A program made the position numbers and the translations under genes. Below are positions 27,537-37,700 of a stretch of 64,000 bases of DNA, piece after piece. How positions within the stretch are numbered: position 1 is the stretch's first letter; each line of letters opens with the position of its first letter. The notes under the pieces were generated by a model, which was not told the origin of the DNA, searched no databases, and was given only the letters and a program-made list of their open reading frames with translations. Source of the stretch: Prolixibacteraceae bacterium (GTDB lineage Bacteria; Bacteroidota; Bacteroidia; Bacteroidales; Prolixibacteraceae). The stretch lies in NCBI GenBank assembly GCA_019163175.1, contig JAFLKN010000046.1, forward strand, positions 55,368-119,367, written 5' to 3'.

Positions 27537-28109
27537 ATGCTGGAAAATCTAAATATTTCAGGATACATATTGGCTGGCGGAAAAAGCAGTAGGATGGGCA
27601 CAGACAAGGCCCTTTTAATGTTTCAGAATGAGCCTTTACTTAAACACATGATTAAGTTGATTGAACCTTTTTGTAATTGTGTTTCAATTAGCGGACAGAA
27701 TGCTAATTATTCGGTGTTTGGTGCCGAGATTGTTCCCGATTTGTTTTCAGATTGTGGCCCTATCGCTGGTATTTATTCTACTTTGTGTCATTCAAAAAGT
27801 GAATGGAATCTACTGGTAAGTGTTGATGTTCCTTTTGTAAACGATGAATTACTGCACTATCTGATTTCAAGTACAGGTGATTATGATTGTATCGTCCCGA
27901 AACATGATTTAGGTGTTGAACCACTGATTGGTCTTTATCACAAACGGGTAATTCCCATTATCGAGGATATGATAAAAGGTGGCGATTACAAACTCATGAA
28001 TTTAGTACAGAAATTAAATACCCGATTTTTGGATTGCAACAGTTTGATCAAATCGAATTCTCGATTGTTCATGAATATCAATCATCCTAAGGATTACCAA
28101 TCTATTTGA
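27537..28109 (+). CDS. mobA: Molybdenum cofactor guanylyltransferase MobA
   Basis: 190 residues, typical length. The nucleotide-binding signature LAGGKSSRMGTDKA is at the N-terminus, and the second motif DLFSDCGPIAGIYSTL with the metal site SVDVPF follows. It transfers GMP from GTP to molybdopterin to form the guanine dinucleotide cofactor in the cytoplasm. No molybdoenzyme structural gene is present in this window, so the client lies elsewhere. Confidence 0.88.
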   Translation: MLENLNISGYILAGGKSSRMGTDKALLMFQNEPLLKHMIKLIEPFCNCVSISGQNANYSVFGAEIVPDLFSDCGPIAGIYSTLCHSKSEWNLLVSVDVPFVNDELLHYLISSTGDYDCIVPKHDLGVEPLIGLYHKRVIPIIEDMIKGGDYKLMNLVQKLNTRFLDCNSLIKSNSRLFMNINHPKDYQSI

Positions 28110-28183
28110 AATAAATTTTTTGGCCATTAATTCTATCATGGATAGGTAAGCTTTTTACTAACTTTGAAGTCAAATTTAGCTAC

Positions 28184-29416
28184 ATGTCACAAATCTTGTT
28201 TTATATCATTGTCGGCCTTATAGTGGCCGATTTTATTTTCGAACGAATTCTTGAATACCTGAATTCAACTCAATGGAGTGATCAACTTCCGGAGGAGGTG
28301 AAAGATATTTATGATGATGAAAAGTACCGTCAGCAGCAAGCTTACGAAAAGGTAAATTTTCGATTCTCCTTAGTAAGTTCATCTTTCAGTTTCTTAGTTA
28401 TATTGTTGATGTTTTTACTCACCGGATTTGCCTGGGTTAATGGACTGGCCTCGTCAGTTTCATCGAATCCAATTTTATCGGCCCTCCTATTTTTCGGAAT
28501 ACTCATGTTGGCCTCAGACCTTATTAATACACCATTTTCTATTTACGATACCTTTGTTATTGAAGAGAAATTTGGATTCAATAAAACCACTCCAAAAACT
28601 TTCGTGCTTGATAAATTGAAAGGGTATCTACTTGGAACAATTATCGGTGGTGGTCTTTTAGCACTTATAATCTATATTTATCAGCTAACGACATCCAGTT
28701 TCTGGATTTATGCATGGCTTGTTGTTAGTGGATTCTCCATATTTATGGTGCTGTTCTACTCCAATTTGATTGTCCCTTTATTTAATAAACAAACTCCACT
28801 TCCTGATGGTGAATTGAAATCTGCGATTGAGAGTTTTTCCGATAAAGTAGGTTTCAAACTTGATAATATTTATGTGATTGATGGTTCGAAGCGTTCGACT
28901 AAAGCGAATGCCTATTTTACCGGCTTTGGTTCAAAGAAACGGGTTGTTTTATACGATACGTTAATCAATGATATGACTACCAATGAACTTGTTGCTGTTT
29001 TAGCTCACGAGATTGGACATTACAAAAAGCATCATGTTCTTTGGAGCCTTTTGTTGGGTATTTTACAGACTGGTATCGTTTTGTTTATCTTTTCACTTTT
29101 TGTCGGAAGTCCTGAACTTTCAGCTGCGCTTGGAGTAAATGCCCCCAGTTTCCATATTGGGCTAATAGGCTTTGGTATTTTGTATTCACCTATTTCAATG
29201 GTCACAGGATTGGCAATGAACATCTTTTCCAGAAAGAATGAATATCAGGCTGATGCTTTTGCCGCGAAATACTTCGATGCATCAGAACTTGCCTCTGCAT
29301 TGAAAAAACTTTCGGTAAAAAATTTGAGTAATCTTCGCCCACATCCGGCATATGTGTTTTTCCATTATTCACATCCAACACTTTTACAAAGGTTAAACGC
29401 ATTAAAAATAGGGTAG
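28184..29416 (+). CDS. M48 family CAAX-type membrane metallopeptidase (Ste24-like)
   Basis: 410 residues, several membrane helices. Zinc site H275-E-I-G-H279 in LAHEIGHYKKHH, and third ligand E353 in NEYQADAF. The order and length fit the Ste24/CAAX prenyl protease 1 family; in bacteria these act in membrane protein quality control. The stop codon TAG at 29414-29416 lies inside the left arm of a perfect palindrome. Confidence 0.9.
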   Translation: MSQILFYIIVGLIVADFIFERILEYLNSTQWSDQLPEEVKDIYDDEKYRQQQAYEKVNFRFSLVSSSFSFLVILLMFLLTGFAWVNGLASSVSSNPILSALLFFGILMLASDLINTPFSIYDTFVIEEKFGFNKTTPKTFVLDKLKGYLLGTIIGGGLLALIIYIYQLTTSSFWIYAWLVVSGFSIFMVLFYSNLIVPLFNKQTPLPDGELKSAIESFSDKVGFKLDNIYVIDGSKRSTKANAYFTGFGSKKRVVLYDTLINDMTTNELVAVLAHEIGHYKKHHVLWSLLLGILQTGIVLFIFSLFVGSPELSAALGVNAPSFHIGLIGFGILYSPISMVTGLAMNIFSRKNEYQADAFAAKYFDASELASALKKLSVKNLSNLRPHPAYVFFHYSHPTLLQRLNALKIG

Positions 29417-29440
29417 AGACGCACAGCCGTGCGTCTCTAC
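29413..29440. repeat. Perfect 12-bp palindrome overlapping a stop codon
   Basis: gtagagacgcac (29413-29424), loop agcc, gtgcgtctctac (29429-29440). This type of palindrome resembles dispersed repeats I know from Bacteroidota and cyanobacteria genomes; no second copy is in the window. No T run follows, so it is not a standard terminator. Confidence 0.65.
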
Positions 29441-29457
29441 TGCCAATCGTAAAATAT

Positions 29458-30714
29458 ATGAAAGCAGAGCTAATTACTATAGGTGACGAAATTTTAATCG
29501 GGCAGATTGTTGATACCAATTCGGCATGGATGGGAAAACAACTTAATTTACATGGCATCGAAGTGTATCAGGTTACATCGGTTCATGACGATCACGATCA
29601 TATTTTGACAGCCTTGGCCAATGCCGAGAATAACGTTGATCTGGTGCTGATTACCGGTGGACTGGGGCCAACCAAAGATGATATTACAAAAAAATGTTTG
29701 TGCGAATATTTTAATACAGAACTGGTTTTTCATCCGGAAGTATTGGAGCATGTACAGTCACTTTTATCAGCGCGAAATGTTACCATTAATAAATTGAACC
29801 GCGACCAGGCATTGCTGCCTGCCGGTTGTACCGTATTGCATAATTCGGCAGGAACAGCCTCCGGAATGTGGTTTGAGCGAAGCAATACCATTTTTGTGTC
29901 GATGCCCGGCGTTCCTTTCGAAATGGAAGCCATTATGACTGAAGAGGTTTTCCCTCGCCTAACTCAATTGGGAATTATGCAATCGATCGTTCACAAAACG
30001 GTGCTGACCATTGGACTGCCGGAATCGATGTTAGCCGAGCGGATTGAGAAGTGGGAGAGTGCTTTACCTTCATTTATCAAGCTTGCCTATTTACCAAGCC
30101 AAATGATGGTTCGGTTACGTCTTAGTGGATATGGAACCGATCAAATCCTGATTGAGGAAGAAATTGCACGTCAGGTTAAGGAACTTTTAACGATTATTCC
30201 GGACCATGTTTTTGGTTTCGACGATGAAAATCTGGGTATAGTTATTGGCCGTATGCTTGCCGAATCTGGCAAAACACTGGCTTTAGCCGAAAGTTGTACT
30301 GGTGGAAATATAGCCCAATTTATAACCTCCAATTCCGGAAGTTCAGCTTATTTCAAAGGTGGAGTGGTTGCCTACTCCAATGAAATAAAAAACAAACTGC
30401 TGAATGTGCCCATGGAATTAATTGACATATACGGTGCAGTGAGCCAACAAGTGGCCGAAGCAATGGCATTGGGGGCCCTCAATGCTTTAAATAGTGACTA
30501 TGCTGTGGCAACAACCGGAATTGCCGGCCCCGATGGCGGATCAACTGAAAAGCCAGTAGGAACGGTATGGATTGCAGTGGCCGGCCCTTCAGGAGTTAAA
30601 AGTAACCTGTATAATTTTAAGCATAATCGCGAGCGAAATATAATACGGACCACTCATACCGCGTTAAATCTATTGCGCACATTCATTTTAACCGATAATT
30701 CTGCTTCAAAATGA
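29458..30714 (+). CDS. cinA: CinA family protein (competence/damage-inducible protein A)
   Basis: 418 residues. The N-terminal molybdopterin-binding-like domain contains ITIGDEILIGQIVDTN and LITGGLGPTKDDIT; the C-terminal CinA domain (from about 260) contains LALAESCTGGNIAQF and TTGIAGPDGGS, the signature of nicotinamide-nucleotide amidases. It hydrolyses NMN to nicotinate mononucleotide and clears ADP-ribose-type by-products. The stop overlaps the start of the AsmA-like gene by four bases (ATGA), indicating translational coupling. Confidence 0.93.
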   Translation: MKAELITIGDEILIGQIVDTNSAWMGKQLNLHGIEVYQVTSVHDDHDHILTALANAENNVDLVLITGGLGPTKDDITKKCLCEYFNTELVFHPEVLEHVQSLLSARNVTINKLNRDQALLPAGCTVLHNSAGTASGMWFERSNTIFVSMPGVPFEMEAIMTEEVFPRLTQLGIMQSIVHKTVLTIGLPESMLAERIEKWESALPSFIKLAYLPSQMMVRLRLSGYGTDQILIEEEIARQVKELLTIIPDHVFGFDDENLGIVIGRMLAESGKTLALAESCTGGNIAQFITSNSGSSAYFKGGVVAYSNEIKNKLLNVPMELIDIYGAVSQQVAEAMALGALNALNSDYAVATTGIAGPDGGSTEKPVGTVWIAVAGPSGVKSNLYNFKHNRERNIIRTTHTALNLLRTFILTDNSASK

Positions 30715-33236
30715 AACGAAAAATACTGATCATCTCCGGAATTGTAGTTTTGATCGTTGGAGTTCTGGCCATTCTGCCATTTTTATATAAGGATAAGCTG
30801 CTAGCCAAGGTAAAAACAACATTGAATAGTCAGCTTAATGCAAAAGTTGATTTTGCTGATTTTAAACTTTCTGTGTTTTCGCAGTTCCCAAAGGTTGAAA
30901 TGGAACTTCGAAATCTGAGTATAGTTGGCGTGAATGAATTTGCTATGGATACTATTTTCTCAGCAGGTTCGATTTCTACCAATATTTCACTCATGGACAT
31001 GATTAGTAACAAAGGTTTGGAATTGAAAAGTCTGACCATTGACAATCCTAAAATTTTGCTGATAGTTAACAAATCGGGAGCTGTAAACTGGGATATTGTA
31101 AAAGCTACGGAATCGGCTTCAAAACCTGTTGCATCCGAAACTGTAAGTCCGGAGGATGCCTTTAAAATGAAGCTGAACGACATTCAGGTAAATAATCTGA
31201 ACTTGTTGTATGATGATCAGGAAATGCCTATGAAAGTATGGCTGAAAAATACGAATCTGAAATCGACTGGTGAAGTTGCCGGTACGCTTACAACTTTTGA
31301 CATGAAAAGCGAAGCTGGTGAGTTTATTTTCGAATACGATTCAGTTCAGTACATTTCGAATACCAAGCTAAAGGCCGAGACTTTACTGAAGGTGGATTAC
31401 GATAAAATGAACTTCGCCTTCGATCCGGGAAAATTGTGGATAAACAATTTGCCATTGGAAGTCAATGGTTCATTTGCCATGCCATCCGACAGTATGTTTT
31501 TTGATCTGAATTTCAGGAGTGAAAAAAGTGACTTTGCCACTATTCTGGCATTGGTTCCTGCTGATTACCAGAAATACCTAGAGAAGGCAACGATAAATGG
31601 CGATGCTGAATTTAAAGGTTCGGTAAAAGGATTGTTTTACAACGAAGTTTATCCGGCCATTGATGTGATGCTTTCTGCCAGCAATGCCTCATTCAAATAC
31701 CAGGATTTGCCTGAAAGTGTTCAGGATATCCAGATTTTGGCACAAATTACCAAGCCCGAAGGTGACCTGAATTTGTTGAAAGTGAATGTTGAAAAGGCTC
31801 ATGCCTCGATCAAAAATAATCCACTCGATCTGAGCTTGAACGTTAGCGAAATAATGATCGATCCGAACATTAATGCATCGTTTTCGGGAACTATTGATTT
31901 TGCCTCACTCAAACAAGCCATTCCGATTGATAGCCTCGATATTACAGGTATCTTGAAAGCAAAAATGCAACTCGCTGGCAGGATGTCGTCCATCGAAAAA
32001 CAGGAATACGAAAAGTTTCAGTCGAGTGGGGAAGCTACAATTCAGAACTTCAGAATTGAAAGCAATCAGCTAACAAAACCTGTTGAAATCGGTCAGGGGC
32101 AGGTAAAAGCAAATACTAAACAGATCAATATCGAAAGGTTTGACGGAAAAATCGGACAGAGTGATTTCTCTTTGCGCGGCGATGTAAGCAATTACCTGGC
32201 CTATATTTTTAAAGGTGGTATTTTGAAAGGCGATTTTAACCTGAAGTCTGCATTCATGAATTTCTCTGAATTATCAAACATTCAGAAACCAACTGCAAGC
32301 ACAACGGTTGCTGAACAGCCTGCAGAAGCAAAAACTGCACCCGCTGCAACAACCGATTCGGTGGTTGCTTTTCAGGTTCCTGAAAAACTTGATTTGAGTT
32401 TTCAGTCATCGATTCAGAAGGCGATTTACGATAAAATGCAAATCAGCAACATTAACGGATTAGTTCGGGTAAAAGATCAACGATTGGATTTGACCAACCT
32501 TTCGATGGAAATGCTACAAGGGAAACTTGCAATTAATGGTTCTTATACCAGCAATAAGGAAAATAAACCTCTTTTCGATTTTAAGCTGAACATGGAGAAT
32601 ATTGATTTGCCAACTGCATATCAATCGTTAAGTACGTTCAGGCATTACCTGCCAATTGCGGCAAAAAGCCAAGGAAAGATTTCAACCCAGTTTGGCCTTT
32701 CTGGAGCAATGAATGAAAAGATGCGCATTACGCCAATAAGCTTGAACGGAATGGGCGTATTCAATACCAAAAACCTCATGATTATTGATTCTCCGGTTTT
32801 CGATCAGATTCGGGGAATCATCAAAAAGGAGAAGCTGAAAAACGTAATAATTGATGACTTTACGGCAAAATTTCAGTTCGAGAATGGCCAGTTAAAGTTG
32901 AATCCCTTTAAAACAACCATTGCCGATCAGCAAACGACTATATACGGAAGTTTGTCGGCTGCACGCGAGATAAATCTGAGTTTGGATTTTATTTTGAATC
33001 GTCAAGATTTAGGTGCTGATATCAACAAAGGCCTGGATATTTTGCCGGGTTCGCAGAATATTAAAATGGTTGACGCTTCGGTTATTTTGAAAGGTCAGCT
33101 TACCAAACCCGAAGTTTCGCTTGACTTGAGCAAAGCACGCAAACAGATTGAGCAGGAAGTAAAAAAAGCTTCGGTTGACGAAATTAAAGGTTCAGTCAAA
33201 AAGATTGGTGATGAACTGAAGAAGCTGTTTAAATAG
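30711..33236 (+). CDS. AsmA family protein
   Basis: 841 residues with one N-terminal membrane helix (about 5-25), then an AsmA-type start (KLLAKVKTTLNSQLNAKVDF, LSVFSQFPKVEMELRNLS shown in part). The rest is a long beta-rich groove domain ending in LDLSKARKQIEQEVKKA. AsmA-like proteins bridge inner and outer membrane and are linked to lipid transport. A Thr/Ala/Pro-rich linker (about residues 528-550) interrupts the fold. Coupled to cinA by a four-base overlap. Confidence 0.82.
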   Translation: MKRKILIISGIVVLIVGVLAILPFLYKDKLLAKVKTTLNSQLNAKVDFADFKLSVFSQFPKVEMELRNLSIVGVNEFAMDTIFSAGSISTNISLMDMISNKGLELKSLTIDNPKILLIVNKSGAVNWDIVKATESASKPVASETVSPEDAFKMKLNDIQVNNLNLLYDDQEMPMKVWLKNTNLKSTGEVAGTLTTFDMKSEAGEFIFEYDSVQYISNTKLKAETLLKVDYDKMNFAFDPGKLWINNLPLEVNGSFAMPSDSMFFDLNFRSEKSDFATILALVPADYQKYLEKATINGDAEFKGSVKGLFYNEVYPAIDVMLSASNASFKYQDLPESVQDIQILAQITKPEGDLNLLKVNVEKAHASIKNNPLDLSLNVSEIMIDPNINASFSGTIDFASLKQAIPIDSLDITGILKAKMQLAGRMSSIEKQEYEKFQSSGEATIQNFRIESNQLTKPVEIGQGQVKANTKQINIERFDGKIGQSDFSLRGDVSNYLAYIFKGGILKGDFNLKSAFMNFSELSNIQKPTASTTVAEQPAEAKTAPAATTDSVVAFQVPEKLDLSFQSSIQKAIYDKMQISNINGLVRVKDQRLDLTNLSMEMLQGKLAINGSYTSNKENKPLFDFKLNMENIDLPTAYQSLSTFRHYLPIAAKSQGKISTQFGLSGAMNEKMRITPISLNGMGVFNTKNLMIIDSPVFDQIRGIIKKEKLKNVIIDDFTAKFQFENGQLKLNPFKTTIADQQTTIYGSLSAAREINLSLDFILNRQDLGADINKGLDILPGSQNIKMVDASVILKGQLTKPEVSLDLSKARKQIEQEVKKASVDEIKGSVKKIGDELKKLFK

Positions 33237-33240
33237 TTTT

Positions 33241-33331
33241 AGTCACTTGTTGTCATTTGCTTCGCGTCATTGATGGTCATTTATTGTTCTTAAAACAAAG
33301 ACAAATGACTATTGATGACAATGAATGACTA
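33241..33331. repeat. Imperfect inverted repeat rich in TCATT between convergent genes
   Basis: Left part repeats gtcatt-type units (33241-33287) and the right part carries their complement (33301-33331), so the 99-bp gap between the AsmA-like gene and the MFS gene can fold into a long imperfect hairpin. It may act as a bidirectional terminator or be a dispersed repeat. Confidence 0.5.
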
Positions 33332-33335
33332 ATTT

Positions 33336-34496
33336 TTACTTTTTCAGGAATGGCCAAATGCTCCACAGCGCTGCAATAAAATAGGTAATTCCGGTAACCA
33401 TCAGCGCGGTTTGTAGGCTGAAAGTATCTGTAATGTAACCCAATACCGGGCCAATTGCGGCGAAAATGATGCGAATTTCAAAGTTCCGGATCGATAGAAT
33501 TGTTGCCCTGACTTTTGAGTCTGTGTATTGATTTATTTGATCTTTAAGCACTGGCGTGGCAATTCCACGAACCATATAAAAACCAAATAAGATTGCAATT
33601 CCGACGAGGCTAATTTCGATAGAGGTCAGTATAAATCCAAGTGAAATGAAAATTACAATGAAAAGCAGCGTGTTCTTTTTGCCGAAGAGCCTTTCAACCC
33701 GATACGAATACATAGAAAAAACTCCAGCCGAAAGGTTGAGCAAAGTCCACAAAATGCCGAAAACAGAAACAGGTACACCTGCTTCCTGAAAATAGGGTTG
33801 TACAAACCAGGCATAGGTCAAGGTAGCTGCTCCGGTAAACGACGAAATTAGAATAGCACTTCGCATCTCTTTTTGCTGATAAGTCAGCTTCACAATTGAT
33901 AAAATCTCTTTCATTTTCAGGTGAATCCGTTCCTGAATATGTTGAGGTTCCTTCAGAAAATAAGCTGCCGGAATAGCTATTGCCGCAATAAATATCTGGA
34001 AATAATAGGGAGTCCGTAAGCTAATTGTGGCCAGCAAACCTCCGGCTACACCAGCCAGGGCCTCAGCAAAATTACCCGCCGAGCTTATTCTTCCTTCATG
34101 TTTAATGTACTCATCTTCCCTGTTTTCAGCTTTAAGAGAATCATAAAGCATAGCCGAATCGGCTCCTGAAATAAAACTAAAGCCGATACCCAGAATAATT
34201 TCTGCAACAACGAAACTGTAAAAAGTACCTGAAAAGCTGTAGATTAGTATTCCAAGTGTTCCCAAAATGGCGCCTAAAAGCAGGGTTTTTCTGCATCCCC
34301 AAACATCAGCTAAATATCCGGATGGAAGTTCAGTAGCAACCATAGCAATGGAGTAGATCGACTTCAGTAAAAAGATTTGTGACATGCTCAAACCATTATC
34401 CTGATAAAACAGAACAACAATTGGCATGACCAGATTAAACCATTTGGCGATTTTAATCAGGTATAATTGAAACGTATTTTTTGGAAGTTTCTTCAA
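33336..34496 (-). CDS. Major facilitator superfamily transporter
   Basis: 386 residues with about twelve hydrophobic helices. The loop between helices 2 and 3 has GYLADVWGCRKTLLLGA, the MFS signature region. The central loop (EPQHIQERIHLKMKEI) is basic and cytoplasmic. Substrate cannot be predicted; relatives of this length are often annotated as efflux pumps. It converges with the AsmA-like gene and diverges from the LRR gene. Confidence 0.85.
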   Translation of the reverse strand: MKKLPKNTFQLYLIKIAKWFNLVMPIVVLFYQDNGLSMSQIFLLKSIYSIAMVATELPSGYLADVWGCRKTLLLGAILGTLGILIYSFSGTFYSFVVAEIILGIGFSFISGADSAMLYDSLKAENREDEYIKHEGRISSAGNFAEALAGVAGGLLATISLRTPYYFQIFIAAIAIPAAYFLKEPQHIQERIHLKMKEILSIVKLTYQQKEMRSAILISSFTGAATLTYAWFVQPYFQEAGVPVSVFGILWTLLNLSAGVFSMYSYRVERLFGKKNTLLFIVIFISLGFILTSIEISLVGIAILFGFYMVRGIATPVLKDQINQYTDSKVRATILSIRNFEIRIIFAAIGPVLGYITDTFSLQTALMVTGITYFIAALWSIWPFLKK

Positions 34497-34743
34497 TTTT
34501 AATTTTGTGTGAAAATAGAAATTCTAATGCTAATTCAATCCGAAATTTTTACTGAAACTCTACAATTGATGGTTGTATTTGGGACTTTGTCTTTTAGGTT
34601 CGAATCATTTGGATGTATTTTAATTGCCTATGGATCGGAAATAATCCTGAAAAGAACGGTCGTCTTCAAATCAGAAGTATTAAAATATTATTGGAGTATG
34701 CTTTTTTATTCAAATTTTTCGATTTCATTTCGACCGATTATGC

Positions 34744-34751
34744 TAAATTTG
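34744..34751 (+). promoter_or_regulatory. Candidate -7 element of the LRR protein gene
   Basis: TAAATTTG fits TAnnTTTG, 33 bases before ATG 34784. No good TTTG lies 19-21 bases upstream, so support is partial. The remainder of the 287-bp divergent gap shows no gene. Confidence 0.4.
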
Positions 34752-34783
34752 AAGATGAATGAATGCGGCCAAAAATTATAATT

Positions 34784-37700
34784 ATGAAGAAGTTTATTCT
34801 TTTATCTTTCTGTATTTTTCATCTACTTCTGCTACATGCTCAGGTTGTTAAAAAAATAAACCTTACAACTCCTGGAACCCTGTTGACTACTTTAAGTGAT
34901 GAGGAGAAAAATAGTATCACCAGTCTTACTATTACCGGAATCATTGATGCCCGTGACTTTAAGATTATGCGTGATGCAATGCCTAAATTGGCCATTATTG
35001 ATCTCAGCGGTGTTAACATTGCCGCTTATACAGGAAGTGAAGGAACAGACAAAAATTTATTGGTGTTTGCTGAAAATGAAATTCCACGAATGGCTTTTAA
35101 CGATACGATTCAATTTGGCGGAAAACACAGCTTGACAACTTTTGTTTTTCCTGGCTCAGCCACTTCAATAGGAAGATCTGCTTTTTATGATTGTACTAGC
35201 TTGCAGTCTGTTAAAATTCCATCTTCGGTTACTTCAATCGGAAACAATGCTTTTAGAAGCTGTTTAAGCCTAGGTATTGTAACCATTTCTGAAGGTGTTA
35301 AAGTTATCGGCGAATATGCTTTTTCGAATTCAGGATTAAGTACAGTTTCTGTTCCTTCAACGGTCACATCAATTGGCAATAATGCTTTTAATAATTGTGT
35401 AATGTTAGTTTCTGTAATTATCGCTGAAGGAGTTGGGTTTATAGGCGAATCAGCTTTCTTTGAATGTAAAAGTCTTAATGCTATTGTGATCCCTTCGTCA
35501 GTCGGAATTATCGGCAAAAACGCTTTTAAGAACTGTGGATATTTAAGTTCAGTTGTGATTTCCGCTGGTGTTAATTCTATTGGAGAGGCAGCCTTTTCAA
35601 ATTGTACAGGGCTAACTTCCATTACAATTCCAGCTACAGTAGCTTCAATTGGAAACAGTGCCTTTGATTATTGCATACAATTAAGTTCTGTAATCCTATC
35701 AAATGGGCTTTCATCCATAGGAGAATTTGCGTTTAATTATTGTACAAGCCTTCTTTCTGTTAAAATTCCTTCAACTCTAAAATTTCTGAAAAAATATACA
35801 TTTAATGGCTGTGAAAAGTTAAACTCAGTTACTATTCCTGAAGGCGTAACATCCATCGGTGAAGGAGCATTTTCATCATGCAAAGGGTTGCTATCAATGG
35901 TTATTCCCTCTTCGGTGACTTCAATTGGAATTTCCGCTTTTAGTGGCTGTGAGAAATTGAATTCAGTCACCATTCCAGTAGGCGTTGTAACCATGGGAAG
36001 GCATGCATTTGCGAATTGCGTTAATCTTTCATCAGTTACCATCCCTTCAACTATTCAAACAATAGGAGAAAACGCTTTTAATAGCTGCATAAAATTAAGT
36101 TCGGTTGTTATTTCCGAAGGGGTAATTTCAATCGGGGAATCAGCTTTTGCACTTTGTAAAAGCCTGACTGCCGTTATAATTCCATCATCGGTTACCTCCA
36201 TTGGGAGTTATGCTTTTGCCAGTTGTGAAAATATAAGCTCGGTGACTATCCACGAAGGAGCAGCTTTTATGGGAGAGTCGGCTTTTTCAAGTTGTTATAA
36301 TCTCGGTTCCATTACCATCCCATCAACAATGAAGACTATTGAAAACAATGCTTTTCAATCCTGCTACAAATTAAGCACGGCAGTCATTTCCGATGGAGTT
36401 GTTTCACTCGGAGAATCGGCTTTTGTAAATTGTAATGTGCTGTCGTCGGTGACGCTTTCTGCAACAATGACAGCCATCAATAAAAATACTTTTTACGGCT
36501 GTAGCGAATTAACTGCTGTTACCATCCCTTCATCAGTTATTTCAATAGGAAGCCATGCTTTTAGTTATTGCAAAAAATTAACCACGGTGACCATCCCTGA
36601 ATCGGTCCTATCCATTGGCGAAGCCGCTTTTAATCAGTGTGCAATCAGTTCGGTTACTATCCCTTCGAAGATTCAAACCATCGAAAAAAATTCATTTAGT
36701 TACTGTACAAAATTACGTTCTGTGGTCATCCCCAAAGGGGTTACCACCATTGGCGAATCTGCCTTTTACTATTGCACTGGATTGGAATCCGTTTCAATTC
36801 CGTCGTCAGTGATTAAAATCGGAGAACAGGCTTTCAGAGATTGTTCAAAGTTAATCTCAATAAACATTCCTGAAGGAGTTAGTTTCATTGGAAATTCGGC
36901 TTTTACTTCTTGTACCAACCTCGGTTCAGTTTCGATCCCATCTTCGGTAATTTCAATCGGGAACAATGCTTTTAGTTACAACAATGCACTGGTTACCATA
37001 ACTTCAGGATCCAGCGTTCCGGTTGATCTGACTTTTTCTCCTGAAGTTTTTTACGGTGTAAACAAGACAAACTGCAAATTATATGTTCCTTATAATACGA
37101 AAAGCCTTTATGCAATTGCCAACCAATGGAAAGATTTTATCCAAATTATAGAAAACTCTACAGTATTAAAACTTTCAACCAACACCGTAACTGTGGCATC
37201 ATTTGAAGGAAGTAAGGCTTCTGTTGAAATTTCCGCTGATATTGCGTGGACTGCTATTCCCAATCAACAATGGCTTTCGGTAAGTCCAACTTCGGGGAGC
37301 AGCAATGGTTTACTTGTAATAACAGTCTCTGCCAATCCTTCTGCAGCTTCGCGAACTGGGCAAATTATCCTATCTGTAAACGGAGTAGCTATGCAAACAA
37401 TTTCAGTAGAGCAAGAGGCAAAAGAAATAACGATGCAGGTTACTCCGGGCGGATTATCCAAACTCTTTACCGCCGAGGAGCAGAGAATAGTAACCAGAAT
37501 CAAACTTACCGGAAGTATTGATGCTCGTGATTTTAAAACCATGAGGGATTCGATGCCAAATTTGGAAATTATTGACCTGAAGGATGCACATATTGCTGTT
37601 TATATAGGAAATGAAGGAACCGATTTGACCAGAAATTCATATTCTGAAAATGAAATACCTCCCAGAGCCTTTTTCAATCAGTTATTCTACAAAGGAAAGA

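Noticed and set aside
27537..28109. mobA as evidence that the cytochrome cluster serves a molybdoenzyme
   Set aside because: It is 5 kb past ccsBA behind several terminators, and no molybdopterin oxidoreductase is encoded in the window.
34509..34781. 90-codon open frame between the MFS and LRR genes
   Set aside because: No recognisable domain, and it overlaps the likely promoter and leader of the LRR gene.
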